Assembly: GCF_004135585.1 (NCBI RefSeq)
Contig: NZ_CP035501.1
Location: 731,001-795,000 of the forward strand
Direction: 5' to 3'
Source of the DNA: Sphingosinicella sp. BN140058
GTDB taxonomy: Bacteria > Pseudomonadota > Alphaproteobacteria > Sphingomonadales > Sphingomonadaceae
Length of the DNA: 64,000 nt
The position numbers and the translations under genes are program-made. Positions 43,401 through 52,555 of this stretch are shown here, one piece after another. How positions within the stretch are numbered: the stretch's first letter is position 1; every line of letters starts with the position of its first letter. The notes beneath the pieces are model-generated. The model ran no database searches and had not been told where the DNA came from. It saw only the letters and a program-made list of their open reading frames with translations.

Positions 43401-44401
43401 CCCGGATTTCGCTTCCGGCCTACGGCATGGGCTGTGCCGCCATCGGCAACCTGTACCTCCCGGTCAGCGACGACGAGGCCTTGCGTACGGTCGCCGCAGC
43501 GTGGCGCGCGGGGATCCGCTATTTCGACACCGCACCGCATTACGGCTTCGGTCTGTCCGAGAGCCGACTTGGCGCAGCGCTGGCGGTGCTCGACCAGAAG
43601 GGAGAGGCCGTCGTCTCGACCAAGGTCGGCCGTCTGCTCGACCCTGTCGAGCAATCTGCCGGCGAGCGTCACGGCTTCGTCGACGCGGCACCGTTCGAAC
43701 CCCGCTTCGATTACGGACGGGACGCAATCCTGCGCAGTTTCGAGGAGAGCCTCGGTCGTCTCCAACGCAGCCGGATCGACATCCTTCTCGCGCACGATCT
43801 CGGCCCGCTCACCCACGGACCCGAAAGCGATCGGCATCTGCGCGATTTCCTGGCCGGCGGCTACGCGGCGATGCAGACGTTACGCGATCAGGGCGCGGCC
43901 GGAGCGATCGGGATCGGCGTCAACGAGACGGAGATCTGCGTCGAGATGCTGGAGCGAGTCGACCTCGATTTCATTCTGCTCGCCGGCCGCTTCACCCTGC
44001 TCGATCAAAGCGCCCTCGATCGCTTGCTGCCCCTGTGCCGGCAAAAAGGCGTGAAGCTGATCGTCGGCGGCCCGTACAATAGCGGCATTCTCGCGCAGTC
44101 CACCCGCATCGTGCGCGACCTGCGCTACGATTATCGCGCGCCGCCGGAGAGCGTCCTGCTCAATGCCGCCGCGATCGAGGCGGTGTGCGAACGCCATGAT
44201 GTGCCGCTCCCTGTCGCGGCGCTGCGATTTCCTTTCTGCGATCCTTGCGTCGCGAGCGTCATCCCGGGCCTGGCCGGCGAGGAACAAGTGGAGGAGATGA
44301 TGGAGCGGCTCGCTTACCCCATCCCCGACGCGCTCTGGACGGCACTGAAGACGGAGGGGCTCGTCCGCACACCGCGACCCGAACCGGTCGGCCTGCCATG
44401 A
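43397..44401 (+). CDS. L-fucose dehydrogenase, aldo/keto reductase family
   Basis: A 334-aa NAD(P)-dependent aldo/keto reductase of the D-threo-aldose/L-fucose dehydrogenase type. It starts GMGCAAIGNLY, then AGIRYFDTAPHYGFGLSESRLG (catalytic Asp and Tyr), VVSTKVGRLLDP (Lys) and DILLAHDLG (His), giving the complete catalytic tetrad. It would oxidise L-fucose to the 1,5-lactone used by the preceding gene's enzyme. It overlaps the lactonase gene by four bases; about 110 bases separate it from the next gene. Confidence 0.92.
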   Translation: MTRISLPAYGMGCAAIGNLYLPVSDDEALRTVAAAWRAGIRYFDTAPHYGFGLSESRLGAALAVLDQKGEAVVSTKVGRLLDPVEQSAGERHGFVDAAPFEPRFDYGRDAILRSFEESLGRLQRSRIDILLAHDLGPLTHGPESDRHLRDFLAGGYAAMQTLRDQGAAGAIGIGVNETEICVEMLERVDLDFILLAGRFTLLDQSALDRLLPLCRQKGVKLIVGGPYNSGILAQSTRIVRDLRYDYRAPPESVLLNAAAIEAVCERHDVPLPVAALRFPFCDPCVASVIPGLAGEEQVEEMMERLAYPIPDALWTALKTEGLVRTPRPEPVGLP

Positions 44402-44473
44402 ACGGCCGATGCCCCCTTTCCTTCTGCCCGCCGCCGAGACGGCACGACCGTGATCCCTTCAACGCCAATCCCG

Positions 44474-44489
44474 CGCTCCTGCAGGAGCG
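44474..44489. repeat. 16-bp perfect palindrome within the fucose operon
   Basis: CGCTCCTG/CAGGAGCG lies in the only sizeable gap of the operon (44402-44513), about 25 bases before the UxaA-family ATG. A weak hairpin or an extra regulatory site is possible. Confidence 0.35.
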
Positions 44490-44513
44490 GCGCTCGATCC
44501 TGAGAGTATAAAG

Positions 44514-45725
44514 ATGTTCAATGCTTATCTTCGCTCCGACGGACGCAAGGGTATCCGCAACGTGGTCGCGGTCGCCTACCTCGTCGAATGTGCCCATCAT
44601 GTCGCCCGGCGCATCGTCGACAAGGCGGACGATCCCGACGTGCATCTCATCGGCTTCCCCGGCTGCTACCCGAATGCCTACGCGACCAAGATCATGCGCG
44701 CCATCGCCAACCACCCGAACGTGGGCGGCATGGTAATCGTCTCGCTGGGCTGCGAGAGCTTCGATCGCGAGGGCTTGCGGGACGTCATCGCGGCGAGCGG
44801 TCGTCCGGTCGAGTTGCTCGTCATTCAGCAGGCCGGAGGCACCGCGGCGACGATACAGGCAGGGCTGGAGGCAGTCGAACGGGTCCGAAGCGCCGCCGAT
44901 GCAACACCGCGAGCTCCGATGAGCATCGACGAGCTCGTCGTAGGTACGATCTGCGGCGGATCCGACGGCACCAGCGGCATCACCGCAAATCCGGCGGTCG
45001 GCCGCGCCTTCGATCGGCTGGTCGCAGAGGGCGCCACCTGCATCTTCGAGGAGACCGGCGAGCTCGTCGGCTGCGAGACGATCATGGCCGAGCGGGCGAT
45101 CACCCAAGAACTCGGCGCCGCGATCGAGGCGTGCGTCGCCAAGGCGGAGACCTATTATGCCGCAATGGGGTTCGGCAGCTTCGCGCCAGGCAATGCCGAA
45201 GGCGGCCTGACCACGATCGAAGAAAAATCGATGGGTGCCTATTCCAAATCGGGCTCGTCGCCGATCAGCGGCATCATCAAGCCGGGCGATGTTCCGCCCA
45301 CCGGAGGTCTGTTCCTTCTCGACGTCGTTCCCGACGGCGATCCTCGCTGGGGTTTCCCGAACATCTCCGACAATGCCGAAATCGTCGAGCTCATCGCCTG
45401 CGGTGCGCACCTCACCTTGTTCACCACCGGGCGCGGCTCGGTGGTCGGCTCCGCAATCGCGCCCGTGATCAAAATCTGCGCCAATCCGGAAACCGCACGC
45501 CGCCTCGCCGCCGACATGGACGTCAATGCGGGCCGGATCCTCGACGGCGAGGCGACCCTCGCCGAGGTCGGCGATGAGATTTACGCCGAGGTCGTTGCCG
45601 TCGCGGGAGGTGCGCGCACCGTTTCCGAAGCTTTGGGCCACCAGGAATTCATCCTAACCTACAAGGCCTTCGAGCCGATAGGCCCGTCATGCCTCCCCAC
45701 CGCTGCTGCGAGGCACGCGGCGTGA
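44514..45725 (+). CDS. UxaA/GarD-family sugar-acid dehydratase, C-terminal-domain-only form
   Basis: A 403-aa protein homologous to the catalytic C-terminal part of altronate/galactarate dehydratases. Motifs are MFNAYLRSDGRKGIRNVVAV, IGFPGCYPNAYATKIMRAI, VVGTICGGSDGTSGITANPAVG and CIFEETGELVGCE. The first Cys and the metal-site Cys are retained, with a final LTLFTTGRGSVVGSAIAPVIKICANP. The N-terminal SAF domain of full UxaA is absent. In this operon it is the only dehydratase candidate and may act on L-fuconate; a later step is possible. GTGA overlap with the SDR gene. Confidence 0.88.
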   Translation: MFNAYLRSDGRKGIRNVVAVAYLVECAHHVARRIVDKADDPDVHLIGFPGCYPNAYATKIMRAIANHPNVGGMVIVSLGCESFDREGLRDVIAASGRPVELLVIQQAGGTAATIQAGLEAVERVRSAADATPRAPMSIDELVVGTICGGSDGTSGITANPAVGRAFDRLVAEGATCIFEETGELVGCETIMAERAITQELGAAIEACVAKAETYYAAMGFGSFAPGNAEGGLTTIEEKSMGAYSKSGSSPISGIIKPGDVPPTGGLFLLDVVPDGDPRWGFPNISDNAEIVELIACGAHLTLFTTGRGSVVGSAIAPVIKICANPETARRLAADMDVNAGRILDGEATLAEVGDEIYAEVVAVAGGARTVSEALGHQEFILTYKAFEPIGPSCLPTAAARHAA

Positions 45726-46453
45726 GCGGCCGTCTCTCCGGCAAGATCGCCGTGGTCACCGCGGCGGCCCAGGGCATCGGCCGCGCTTCGGCGGAATTGT
45801 TCGCCGCCGAGGGGGCGATCGTCCACGCTGTCGACATCAACCAGGACGCGCTGAGGGCGGTGGACGGCTGCACGCCACACTTCGCCGATCTTACCGATGC
45901 GGCGGCGGTGGCCGCCTTGCGAGAAGCGGTGGGCCCTGTGGACATCCTGTTCAACTGCGCCGGCTTCGTCCACTCGGGCACGATCCTCGACTGCGACGAG
46001 GAGGCCTGGGCATTCTCGAACGCGATCAACGTGACCGCCATGTACCGGACGATCCGCGCCTTCCTGCCGGCCATGCTCGAGCGCGGCGGCGGCTCGATCG
46101 TCAACATGTCGTCGATCGCCAGCTCGGTGAAGGGCATTCCCAACCGCTTCGCCTATGGGGCCACCAAAGCCGCGGTGATCGGATTGACGAAGGCCGTCGC
46201 CGCCGATTTCGTCCAGCACGGCATCAGGTGCAACGCAATCTGCCCAGGAACCGTGGACACGCCCTCGCTCCAGCAACGGCTCCGCGATACCGGGGACTAT
46301 GAGGCGGCTCGCGAAGCCTTCGTAGGTCGTCAGCCGATGGGACGGCTCGGACGGGCGGAGGAGCTCGCCGCCTTGGCGCTCTATCTCGCCAGCGACGAGT
46401 CCGCATTCACCACCGGCGCGGTCCATGTCATCGACGGCGGCTGGGTCAATTGA
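45722..46453 (+). CDS. SDR dehydrogenase, probable 2-keto-3-deoxy-L-fuconate dehydrogenase
   Basis: A 243-aa classical short-chain dehydrogenase: TAAAQGIGRASAELFAAEG (TGxxxGxG-like), acidic residue for NAD (VHAVDINQDAL), NCAGF, SIVNMSSIAS, YGATK (catalytic Tyr-x3-Lys) and CPGTVDTPS. It is close to the type 2 hydroxybutyrate/keto-deoxy-fuconate dehydrogenase group. In the oxidative fucose pathway it would make 2,4-diketo-3-deoxy-L-fuconate. GTG 45722 sits in the UxaA stop. Confidence 0.9.
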   Translation: MSGRLSGKIAVVTAAAQGIGRASAELFAAEGAIVHAVDINQDALRAVDGCTPHFADLTDAAAVAALREAVGPVDILFNCAGFVHSGTILDCDEEAWAFSNAINVTAMYRTIRAFLPAMLERGGGSIVNMSSIASSVKGIPNRFAYGATKAAVIGLTKAVAADFVQHGIRCNAICPGTVDTPSLQQRLRDTGDYEAAREAFVGRQPMGRLGRAEELAALALYLASDESAFTTGAVHVIDGGWVN

Positions 46454-46454
46454 C

Positions 46455-46829
46455 ATGACTGCAGGAGCGCCCGTGTCGCGTCACGTCCTCTTTCTGGATC
46501 TGGTCGACGAACCGGAACTCGTCGCCGCCTATGAAGCGCATCATGCGCCGGGGGGCGTTCCCGCCGAGATCCTGGAGAGCATCCGCGCCGCGGGCATCGA
46601 GCAGATGGAAATCTACCGCTCGGGCAACCGGCTGGTGATGATCATGGACACCGGTCAGAATTACGATCCCGCCGAGAAGGCAAAGGCAGACCGTGCCAAC
46701 CCCGCCGTGCTCGCCTGGGAACGTCTGATGGATCGGTTCCAGACACCCTTGCCCTGGGCCCGACCGGGCGAGAAGTGGCTGGCCGGCAAAGCCATATTCA
46801 CGCTGAACCCAGCCTCCGCCGCCACTTGA
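46455..46829 (+). CDS. RhaM/FucM-type sugar mutarotase
   Basis: A 124-aa member of the L-rhamnose mutarotase (DUF718) family. It has SRHVLFLDLVDEPELVAAYEAHH with the catalytic Tyr/His region, GIEQMEIYRSGNRLVMIMDT and a C-terminal WERLMDRFQTPLPWARPGEKW aromatic stretch. It interconverts sugar anomers, here presumably L-fucose. It starts two bases after the SDR stop and relies on coupling, as no strong ribosome binding site is seen. Confidence 0.9.
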   Translation: MTAGAPVSRHVLFLDLVDEPELVAAYEAHHAPGGVPAEILESIRAAGIEQMEIYRSGNRLVMIMDTGQNYDPAEKAKADRANPAVLAWERLMDRFQTPLPWARPGEKWLAGKAIFTLNPASAAT

Positions 46830-46909
46830 GCCGGCATCGGTCATGCTTGCCTTTTGTGACTTTGCGCTGCCATGACGGCGTCCGCTGGTCGGGACGGTGA
46901 GGAGGTTGG

Positions 46910-47791
46910 GTGCGAAAGGGGCTGATACTTGCCGGCGGTGCGGGGACGCGGCTGCACCCGATTACCTTCGTCACGAGCAAGCAGCTCATGCCCGTCTACG
47001 ACAAGCCGATGATCTATTACCCGCTGTCAGTGCTCATGCTGGCGGGAATCCGGGAGATCCTGATCATCACGACGCCGCATGATCAGCCGGCATTCCGGCG
47101 TCTTCTGGGCGACGGCAGGCAATGGGGCCTGGATCTTCATTACGCGGTGCAAGAGACACCGCGCGGGCTCGCCGACGCATTTCTGGTCGGCCAGGCGTTT
47201 CTGGATGGCGCCCCGAGCGCCCTCATCCTTGGCGACAACATCTTCTACGGCCACGATCTTGCGGGACTGTTGCGGCGGGCCGATCAGAGGCCGTCCGGGG
47301 CGACGGTGTTCGGCTACCATGTCGCCGAGCCGGAACGCTACGGCGTGGTCTCGTTCGACAAGGACGGCAAGGTGGTGTCGCTCGAGGAAAAGCCGCAACG
47401 ACCCGAATCCAATTACGCGGTCAGCGGCCTCTATTTCTACGACGAGCGAGTCATCGAATATGCCGGCGTCATCGCTCCCTCGCAGCGAGGCGAACTGGAG
47501 ATTACCGACGTCAACAGGCTCTACCTGGAGGCCGGCGCGCTCAACGTCGAGATCATGGGGGCTGGCTATGCGTGGCTCGACACCGGAACCCACGCATCGC
47601 TCCTCGACGCAGCCCTTTTCACCAAGATCATCGAAGACCGCCAAGGCCTGAAGATCTGCTGTCCGGAAGAAGTCGCCTGGCGGATGGGCTATATCGACGC
47701 CGCCCAACTCGTGCGCCTCGCGGAGCCGCTGCAGAAGAGCGGTTATGGCGATTACCTGCTCGGGCTGCTGCAGGGGGGACGCAGCCGGTGA
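46910..47791 (+). CDS. rfbA: Glucose-1-phosphate thymidylyltransferase RfbA/RmlA
   Basis: A 293-aa nucleotidyltransferase starting at GTG with GAGGAGG upstream. The signature [16 protein letters not shown] is at the N-terminus, with [50 protein letters not shown] and WLDTGTH. It makes dTDP-glucose, the first step to dTDP-L-rhamnose. Its TGA overlaps the rfbC GTG. The separation from the fucose operon is about 80 bases. Confidence 0.97.
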   Translation: MRKGLILAGGAGTRLHPITFVTSKQLMPVYDKPMIYYPLSVLMLAGIREILIITTPHDQPAFRRLLGDGRQWGLDLHYAVQETPRGLADAFLVGQAFLDGAPSALILGDNIFYGHDLAGLLRRADQRPSGATVFGYHVAEPERYGVVSFDKDGKVVSLEEKPQRPESNYAVSGLYFYDERVIEYAGVIAPSQRGELEITDVNRLYLEAGALNVEIMGAGYAWLDTGTHASLLDAALFTKIIEDRQGLKICCPEEVAWRMGYIDAAQLVRLAEPLQKSGYGDYLLGLLQGGRSR

Positions 47792-48336
47792 AGGTTGCCG
47801 ATGCCGGACTGAGCGGCCTTAAACTGATCGAGCCGCGGCGGTTCGAGGACGAGCGTGGCTTCTTCTTCGAATCTTGGAATCGCCGAACCTTCGAGGAGCA
47901 GGGCATCGACGCCGAGTTCGTGCAGGACAATCACAGCGGATCGGCCAAAGGTGTCTTGAGGGGCCTCCATTATCAGCTTACCCGGCCGCAGGGGAAGCTC
48001 GTTCGGGTGGTACGCGGCGCCGCCTTCGACGTCGCTCTCGACATCCGCACATCGTCGGCGACGTTCGGACGCTGGATCGGCTTCGTGCTGAGCGCGGACA
48101 ATGGACGGATGCTGTGGGTTCCGCCTGGTTTCGCCCACGGATTTTTGAGTCTAGAGGACGGCACCGAGCTGCTTTACAAGTGCACGGATTTCTATGCCCC
48201 AAAGGACGAGCGGAGCATCCTCTGGTCCGATCCGGCCGTCGGTATCGACTGGCCCTTGCCTGATACGGCGGCGCCGCTGCTCGCCGCAAAGGATCGGTCC
48301 GCGCCGCTGCTGCGCGATGCCGAAGTCTATTCGTGA
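47788..48336 (+). CDS. rfbC: dTDP-4-dehydrorhamnose 3,5-epimerase RfbC/RmlC
   Basis: A 182-aa cupin epimerase: [38 protein letters not shown] with the catalytic His, [11 protein letters not shown], and [14 protein letters not shown]. The last motif carries the substrate-site His. GTG start inside the rfbA stop and a GTGA overlap with rfbD give a gap-free operon. Confidence 0.96.
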   Translation: MKVADAGLSGLKLIEPRRFEDERGFFFESWNRRTFEEQGIDAEFVQDNHSGSAKGVLRGLHYQLTRPQGKLVRVVRGAAFDVALDIRTSSATFGRWIGFVLSADNGRMLWVPPGFAHGFLSLEDGTELLYKCTDFYAPKDERSILWSDPAVGIDWPLPDTAAPLLAAKDRSAPLLRDAEVYS

Positions 48337-49190
48337 AGGTCTTGATCTTCGGCGCGGCGGGTCAGGTCGGGCGAGCGCTTGCGGCGTTCGCTCCGCCAGA
48401 AGCCGAGCTTGTCGCACTCGATCGCCATGGCTGCGACATCTCCGATCCGGGGGCGGCCGCCGATGCGATCGCGCGGCACCGGCCGGCGTGGATATTCAAT
48501 GCGGCGGGCTATACGGCCGTTGATCGCGCGGAGAGCGAACCGGACGCAGCCCAGCGCGTCAACGGCGACGCGCCCGGCTGGATGGCACAGGCCGCGCACG
48601 CCATCGGCGCAAAGATGGTGCATCTTTCCAGCGACTTCGTGTTCGACGGGACGGCATCGCGGCCTCTCCGGGCCGACTCTCCGGCGCGGCCGATCAGCGT
48701 TTACGGGCACACGAAGCGGCACGGCGAACTCGCCGTTGTCGCCGCCTGTCCCGATGCGCTGATTGTGCGCACCGCGTGGGTCTATGATCGTGAAGGACCG
48801 AATTTCGTCACCGCCATGCTCCGGAGGATGTCCGCCGGTGGAGAGTTGCGCGTGGTCGCCGACCAGATCGGTACGCCGACCTGGGCGAGGTCGCTCGCAA
48901 CCGCTGTCTGGGCCCTGGCCGATTCAGGGGCGAGCGGGATCCATCATTTCACCGATGCCGGAATTGCGAGCTGGTACGATTTCGCGGTCGCCATCGAGGA
49001 AGAAGCGGTTTCGGCCGGGCTGATCGAACGGGCTGGACCGATCGTCCCCATCGCCAGTGCCGACTATGCGACACAAGCTCGGCGTCCCGCATTTTCGGTC
49101 CTCGACAAGAGCGCCACCTGGGGCGTTCTCGGGACGCACCCGCCGCATTGGCGGGCCAACCTGCGCGCTTGTCTCACGGGAAAGCCTTGA
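48333..49190 (+). CDS. rfbD: dTDP-4-dehydrorhamnose reductase RfbD/RmlD
   Basis: A 285-aa SDR-type reductase that completes dTDP-L-rhamnose. Motifs: VLIFGAAGQVGRALAAF, FNAAGYTAVDRAESEPDAAQRVN, LSSDFVFDGT and ISVYGHTKRHGELAV (Tyr-x3-Lys). RTAWVYDREGPNFVTAMLRRM and ADQIGTPTWARSLA follow. Start GTG; the stop TGA shares its last base with the rfbB ATG. Confidence 0.96.
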   Translation: MKVLIFGAAGQVGRALAAFAPPEAELVALDRHGCDISDPGAAADAIARHRPAWIFNAAGYTAVDRAESEPDAAQRVNGDAPGWMAQAAHAIGAKMVHLSSDFVFDGTASRPLRADSPARPISVYGHTKRHGELAVVAACPDALIVRTAWVYDREGPNFVTAMLRRMSAGGELRVVADQIGTPTWARSLATAVWALADSGASGIHHFTDAGIASWYDFAVAIEEEAVSAGLIERAGPIVPIASADYATQARRPAFSVLDKSATWGVLGTHPPHWRANLRACLTGKP

Positions 49191-50257
49191 TGGCGAACCT
49201 GCTCGTCACCGGCGGTGCTGGCTTCATCGGAGCGAATTTCGTTCGCCACTGGCGGCAGCGGCGACCGGACGATGCAATCATCATCGTCGATGCACTGACC
49301 TATGCCGGAAGCCGGTCCAACCTTGATGGGGTGAGCGACGTCCCCCTTTTCGTCGAGGACATCCGGAATACCCCTGCGATCCGGGCGCTGCTCGCCCGCT
49401 ACCGGATCGACACGATCGTCAATTTCGCGGCGGAAAGCCACGTGGATCGCTCGATCGACGGCCCGGACGCGTTTATCGATACCAACATCGTCGGCACCCA
49501 CAGCCTGCTCAAGGCCGCCAAGGCGGTGTGGCTCGACGAAGGCAGCGGGCAGCCCCATCGTTTCCACCATGTTTCGACGGACGAGGTCTATGGCAGCCTC
49601 GGGCCCCATGACCGGGCGTTTACCGAGACGACGCCGTTCGCACCCAATTCCCCTTATTCCGCATCGAAGGCGGCCAGCGATCACCTCGTCCGCGCTTACC
49701 AACGGACCTATGGGTTGGAGACGAGCATCAGCCACTGCTCGAACAATTATGGGCCGTACCAACTTCCGGAAAAGCTGATCCCGCTGTTCGTGGTAAACTG
49801 TCTGCGCGGCATCGATCTTCCGATCTACGGCGACGGAATGAACGTGCGCGACTGGCTGCATGTCGATGACCATTGCCGCGGCATCGAGCGCATCCTGCTC
49901 TCCGGACGGCCGGGGCAAACGTACAATATCGGCGGCGGCGAGGAACTCCCCAACCTTGCGGTGGTGAACGCGGTCTGCGCCGGAATCGATGCGGCGTTCG
50001 AAGCCGATCCGTCTCTTGCGAGTCGGTTTCCGGACGCTCCCGCGGCGCAAGGACGCGCTTCGGAATGCCTCAAGCGGCATGTCGCCGACAGGCTCGGCCA
50101 CGACCGCCGCTACGCGGTCGACGACGGCAAGATCCGGAAGGAACTCGGCTACACGCCGGAACGCAGCTTCGCGGCAGGATTGCGCGCGACGCTCGCCTGG
50201 TATCTTGCCAACGAATGTTGGTGGCGCGCGGTGATGGACGGGAGCAACAGCCGTTAG
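49190..50257 (+). CDS. rfbB: dTDP-glucose 4,6-dehydratase RfbB/RmlB
   Basis: A 355-aa extended SDR. It has LLVTGGAGFIGANFVRHW, NFAAESHVDRSIDGP, HVSTDEVYGSLG and SPYSASKAASDHLVRAY with the catalytic Tyr-x3-Lys. NNYGPYQLPEKLIPLF and DWLHVDDHCRGI follow. It makes the 4-keto-6-deoxy intermediate. Being last, the order A-C-D-B differs from the common BDAC order. Rhamnose made here would feed O-antigen or exopolysaccharide. Confidence 0.97.
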   Translation: MANLLVTGGAGFIGANFVRHWRQRRPDDAIIIVDALTYAGSRSNLDGVSDVPLFVEDIRNTPAIRALLARYRIDTIVNFAAESHVDRSIDGPDAFIDTNIVGTHSLLKAAKAVWLDEGSGQPHRFHHVSTDEVYGSLGPHDRAFTETTPFAPNSPYSASKAASDHLVRAYQRTYGLETSISHCSNNYGPYQLPEKLIPLFVVNCLRGIDLPIYGDGMNVRDWLHVDDHCRGIERILLSGRPGQTYNIGGGEELPNLAVVNAVCAGIDAAFEADPSLASRFPDAPAAQGRASECLKRHVADRLGHDRRYAVDDGKIRKELGYTPERSFAAGLRATLAWYLANECWWRAVMDGSNSR

Positions 50258-50332
50258 CGGCGGCCTCTCTCACCTTCTATCCACCCCCACACCGACGTGC
50301 TGCCCGTCCGCCAGTGCCTTCCGGTCGCTCGT

Positions 50333-52093
50333 TCAACGCCGGCCATGGTCGGCAAAGCTCTCTCCCTCGGCGCGCAGCACGCCGTTCTCGAAGAAGAGGA
50401 TGGTCTCGGCCGGAGCGAGCGAGCTTGCGCGATGCGCGACGATGATCAACGTCACATCGGTCAGCTCGGCCGCGAGCCGCGTCATGATCGTCCGCTCGGT
50501 CGCCTCGTCCAGCGCGCTCGTCGCCTCGTCGAGGATCAACACGCCCGCGTTGCGGTAAAGCGCCCGCGCCAGCCCGATACGCTGGCGCTGGCCGCCCGAC
50601 AGGCGCACGCCCCGTTCCCCCACCATCGTCTGATAGCCTTCCGGAAAATCGCGAACGAAGCTGTCGACCTCGGCGATCGATGCGGCCCACATGACGCGAT
50701 CCATGTCGATCCGATCAGCGGCCACCCCGAATGCCACGTTCGCCGCGATGCTGTCGTCCAACAGGAAGATCGTTTGCGGAACATGGGCGAGATTGGCCTG
50801 CCATCCGGCGCGGCGGCTTGCGTCGAGTCGTCGGTCGTCGACCCGTATCTCACCCGCATCCGGGTCCAGAAGTCCCATGAAGAGATCGAGAAAGCTGCTC
50901 TTGCCGCTTCCGGTCGGGCCGGTGATCCCGATCCGCGCACCCGCCCGAATGCTGACCGAGACGCCCTCGATCGCTCTGCGCCCCCCCGGATAGCTGAAGG
51001 AAACCCGATCGAAGACGATGCCCTCTCGCATCGGTTCGGGTTCGGCCTGGAGCGGTCCTTCCAAGGTCGGTAGCTGCGACAGGCGCAAGGCGTCGATCAG
51101 GGTGTGGAGATTGCCCCGGCACTGGCCCCATCCGAAATAGGCCTGCTGAGCGAGCGGTAGCAGTCGCTGCGCGCCGAGAGCGATCGCGCCGAGCGCAGGC
51201 ACGGCGGCCGTCAGCCCCCCCGGGCGACTGCTCAGAACCGCCGCCATCCCGACCAGGATGATGATCCCGGTGGTTTCGACGACATAACGGGGCGCATTGA
51301 CGATGAAGCCCTGAACGGCGTGGCCCCGGCGATAGCGCGAATCGAGATCGGCGAAGCGCGCCTCGAACACCGGTTGCGACCCTTCCAGCAGGATGTCTCG
51401 AATGCCGCCCAAACCCTGCTGAACGGCCGCCGTACGCTCCGTCATCAAGCGCGCGATCATCGCGGAATTGCGTCGGAGCCGTCCTCCGGTCGCCCAAGCG
51501 ATCGCGCCGTAAATGCCTGTGATCGCAGCGCCGGCGACGATGATCGTGATCGGATCGATGACCAGGAAGAAGAGCGCGATGCCGACGGCAAGCATGGCCG
51601 CCACCACACCCTGCATCGTCGGCAGCAGCAGGTTGAAGGTCGCACGGTGCACCTTTTCCATGCCGCTCAGGCGCTCGCTGCTGCTGCGGAGAAGGTACTG
51701 GCTGTACGGCTGGCGCAGCATGCGGCCGAACACTGCCGTGCCGAGATCGTGGCCGACTGCCATCGCTGTCCATTGCGTGAGCCAGGTGAGAAGCAGGCGA
51801 AGGCTGCCGGCGCAGATCGCAACCACGGCAAGGAGCGCTGCAGCCAAGGGAACCAGCGGGAGACCCGTCATCTGCATCAGCGGTGCAAGCACGCGCCCGA
51901 GCCAGCGACCGGATTCAGGATCTGCCGCGGCCTGCAGGAATGCAAGCACCGCCCCCAAAGTCAGCATTTCGGCAGCAGCGCCACCGATCATCACGATCAG
52001 CAACAGCCACAAGCTGCGGCGTCGAGCGGAGCTCAATTGCTTATAGAGCGAGCGCAGCGCAGCGGCGACGGATTGGTCCTGCGAGGAGAGCAT
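50333..52093 (-). CDS. ABC transporter, fused permease/ATPase exporter
   Basis: A 586-aa half-exporter: six hydrophobic segments in the first 320 residues, then an ATP-binding domain. It has Walker A GPTGSGKSSFLDL, Q-loop HVPQTIFLLDD, signature LSGGQRQRIGLARAL, Walker B VLILDEATSALD and H-loop VAHRAS. It resembles MsbA/PglK-type lipid-linked oligosaccharide or polysaccharide exporters, which suits a location converging on rfbACDB. ATG 52093 was chosen, as upstream in-frame sequence has no hydrophobic segments. Confidence 0.9.
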   Translation of the reverse strand: MLSSQDQSVAAALRSLYKQLSSARRRSLWLLLIVMIGGAAAEMLTLGAVLAFLQAAADPESGRWLGRVLAPLMQMTGLPLVPLAAALLAVVAICAGSLRLLLTWLTQWTAMAVGHDLGTAVFGRMLRQPYSQYLLRSSSERLSGMEKVHRATFNLLLPTMQGVVAAMLAVGIALFFLVIDPITIIVAGAAITGIYGAIAWATGGRLRRNSAMIARLMTERTAAVQQGLGGIRDILLEGSQPVFEARFADLDSRYRRGHAVQGFIVNAPRYVVETTGIIILVGMAAVLSSRPGGLTAAVPALGAIALGAQRLLPLAQQAYFGWGQCRGNLHTLIDALRLSQLPTLEGPLQAEPEPMREGIVFDRVSFSYPGGRRAIEGVSVSIRAGARIGITGPTGSGKSSFLDLFMGLLDPDAGEIRVDDRRLDASRRAGWQANLAHVPQTIFLLDDSIAANVAFGVAADRIDMDRVMWAASIAEVDSFVRDFPEGYQTMVGERGVRLSGGQRQRIGLARALYRNAGVLILDEATSALDEATERTIMTRLAAELTDVTLIIVAHRASSLAPAETILFFENGVLRAEGESFADHGRR

Positions 52094-52188
52094 GCCCGCT
52101 TCTGTCACAAAGGCGGCGAAGTTCCACACCTTTCTGATCGGGCAGGACGGCGCGCACCGCCCTTTGGGCGACTCGTCGCCGCCGCGGC

Positions 52189-52398
52189 TTACGGCTGACC
52201 GGGCAGAGGCGGTACCTCCATCCAGTGCGTCGGCCATGCCAGGAGCTCGTCGCTATGCGGGTCCATGAAGGCCCGCCACGGTCCGTTGGGGCCATCCCCG
52301 CAAACCAGCACGGCCACCCGGCACGCTCCCGACGACGCGATCAGATAAGTTCGTTCCGCAGGAGGGATGTCGTCAATCGGGCGCCAACAGTCGTTCAT
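52189..52398 (-). CDS. Small DUF551-like protein
   Basis: A 69-aa protein starting MNDCWRPIDDIPPAERTYLI and ending LLAWPTHWMEVPPLPGQP, the W-x-PI...HWM-x-PPLP plan of DUF551, a family frequent in phages and island genes with no assigned role. GGAGGTGG lies just before ATG 52398. Longer in-frame starts give poor sequence. Confidence 0.75.
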   Translation of the reverse strand: MNDCWRPIDDIPPAERTYLIASSGACRVAVLVCGDGPNGPWRAFMDPHSDELLAWPTHWMEVPPLPGQP

Positions 52399-52555
52399 GC
52401 CACCTCCGGGTGCAGAGCCGCACGCGTCCGCACGCTTCAGCCGCGTTGCCGCCCGTGCCCTGCGGGACAGCCCATCTGCCCACGAGCGCCCTATCTCGTA
52501 TCGCGCTCGCAACAAAGCCCGGTGCTGCACTTGCGAACAATTATCCGTCTCCGCG

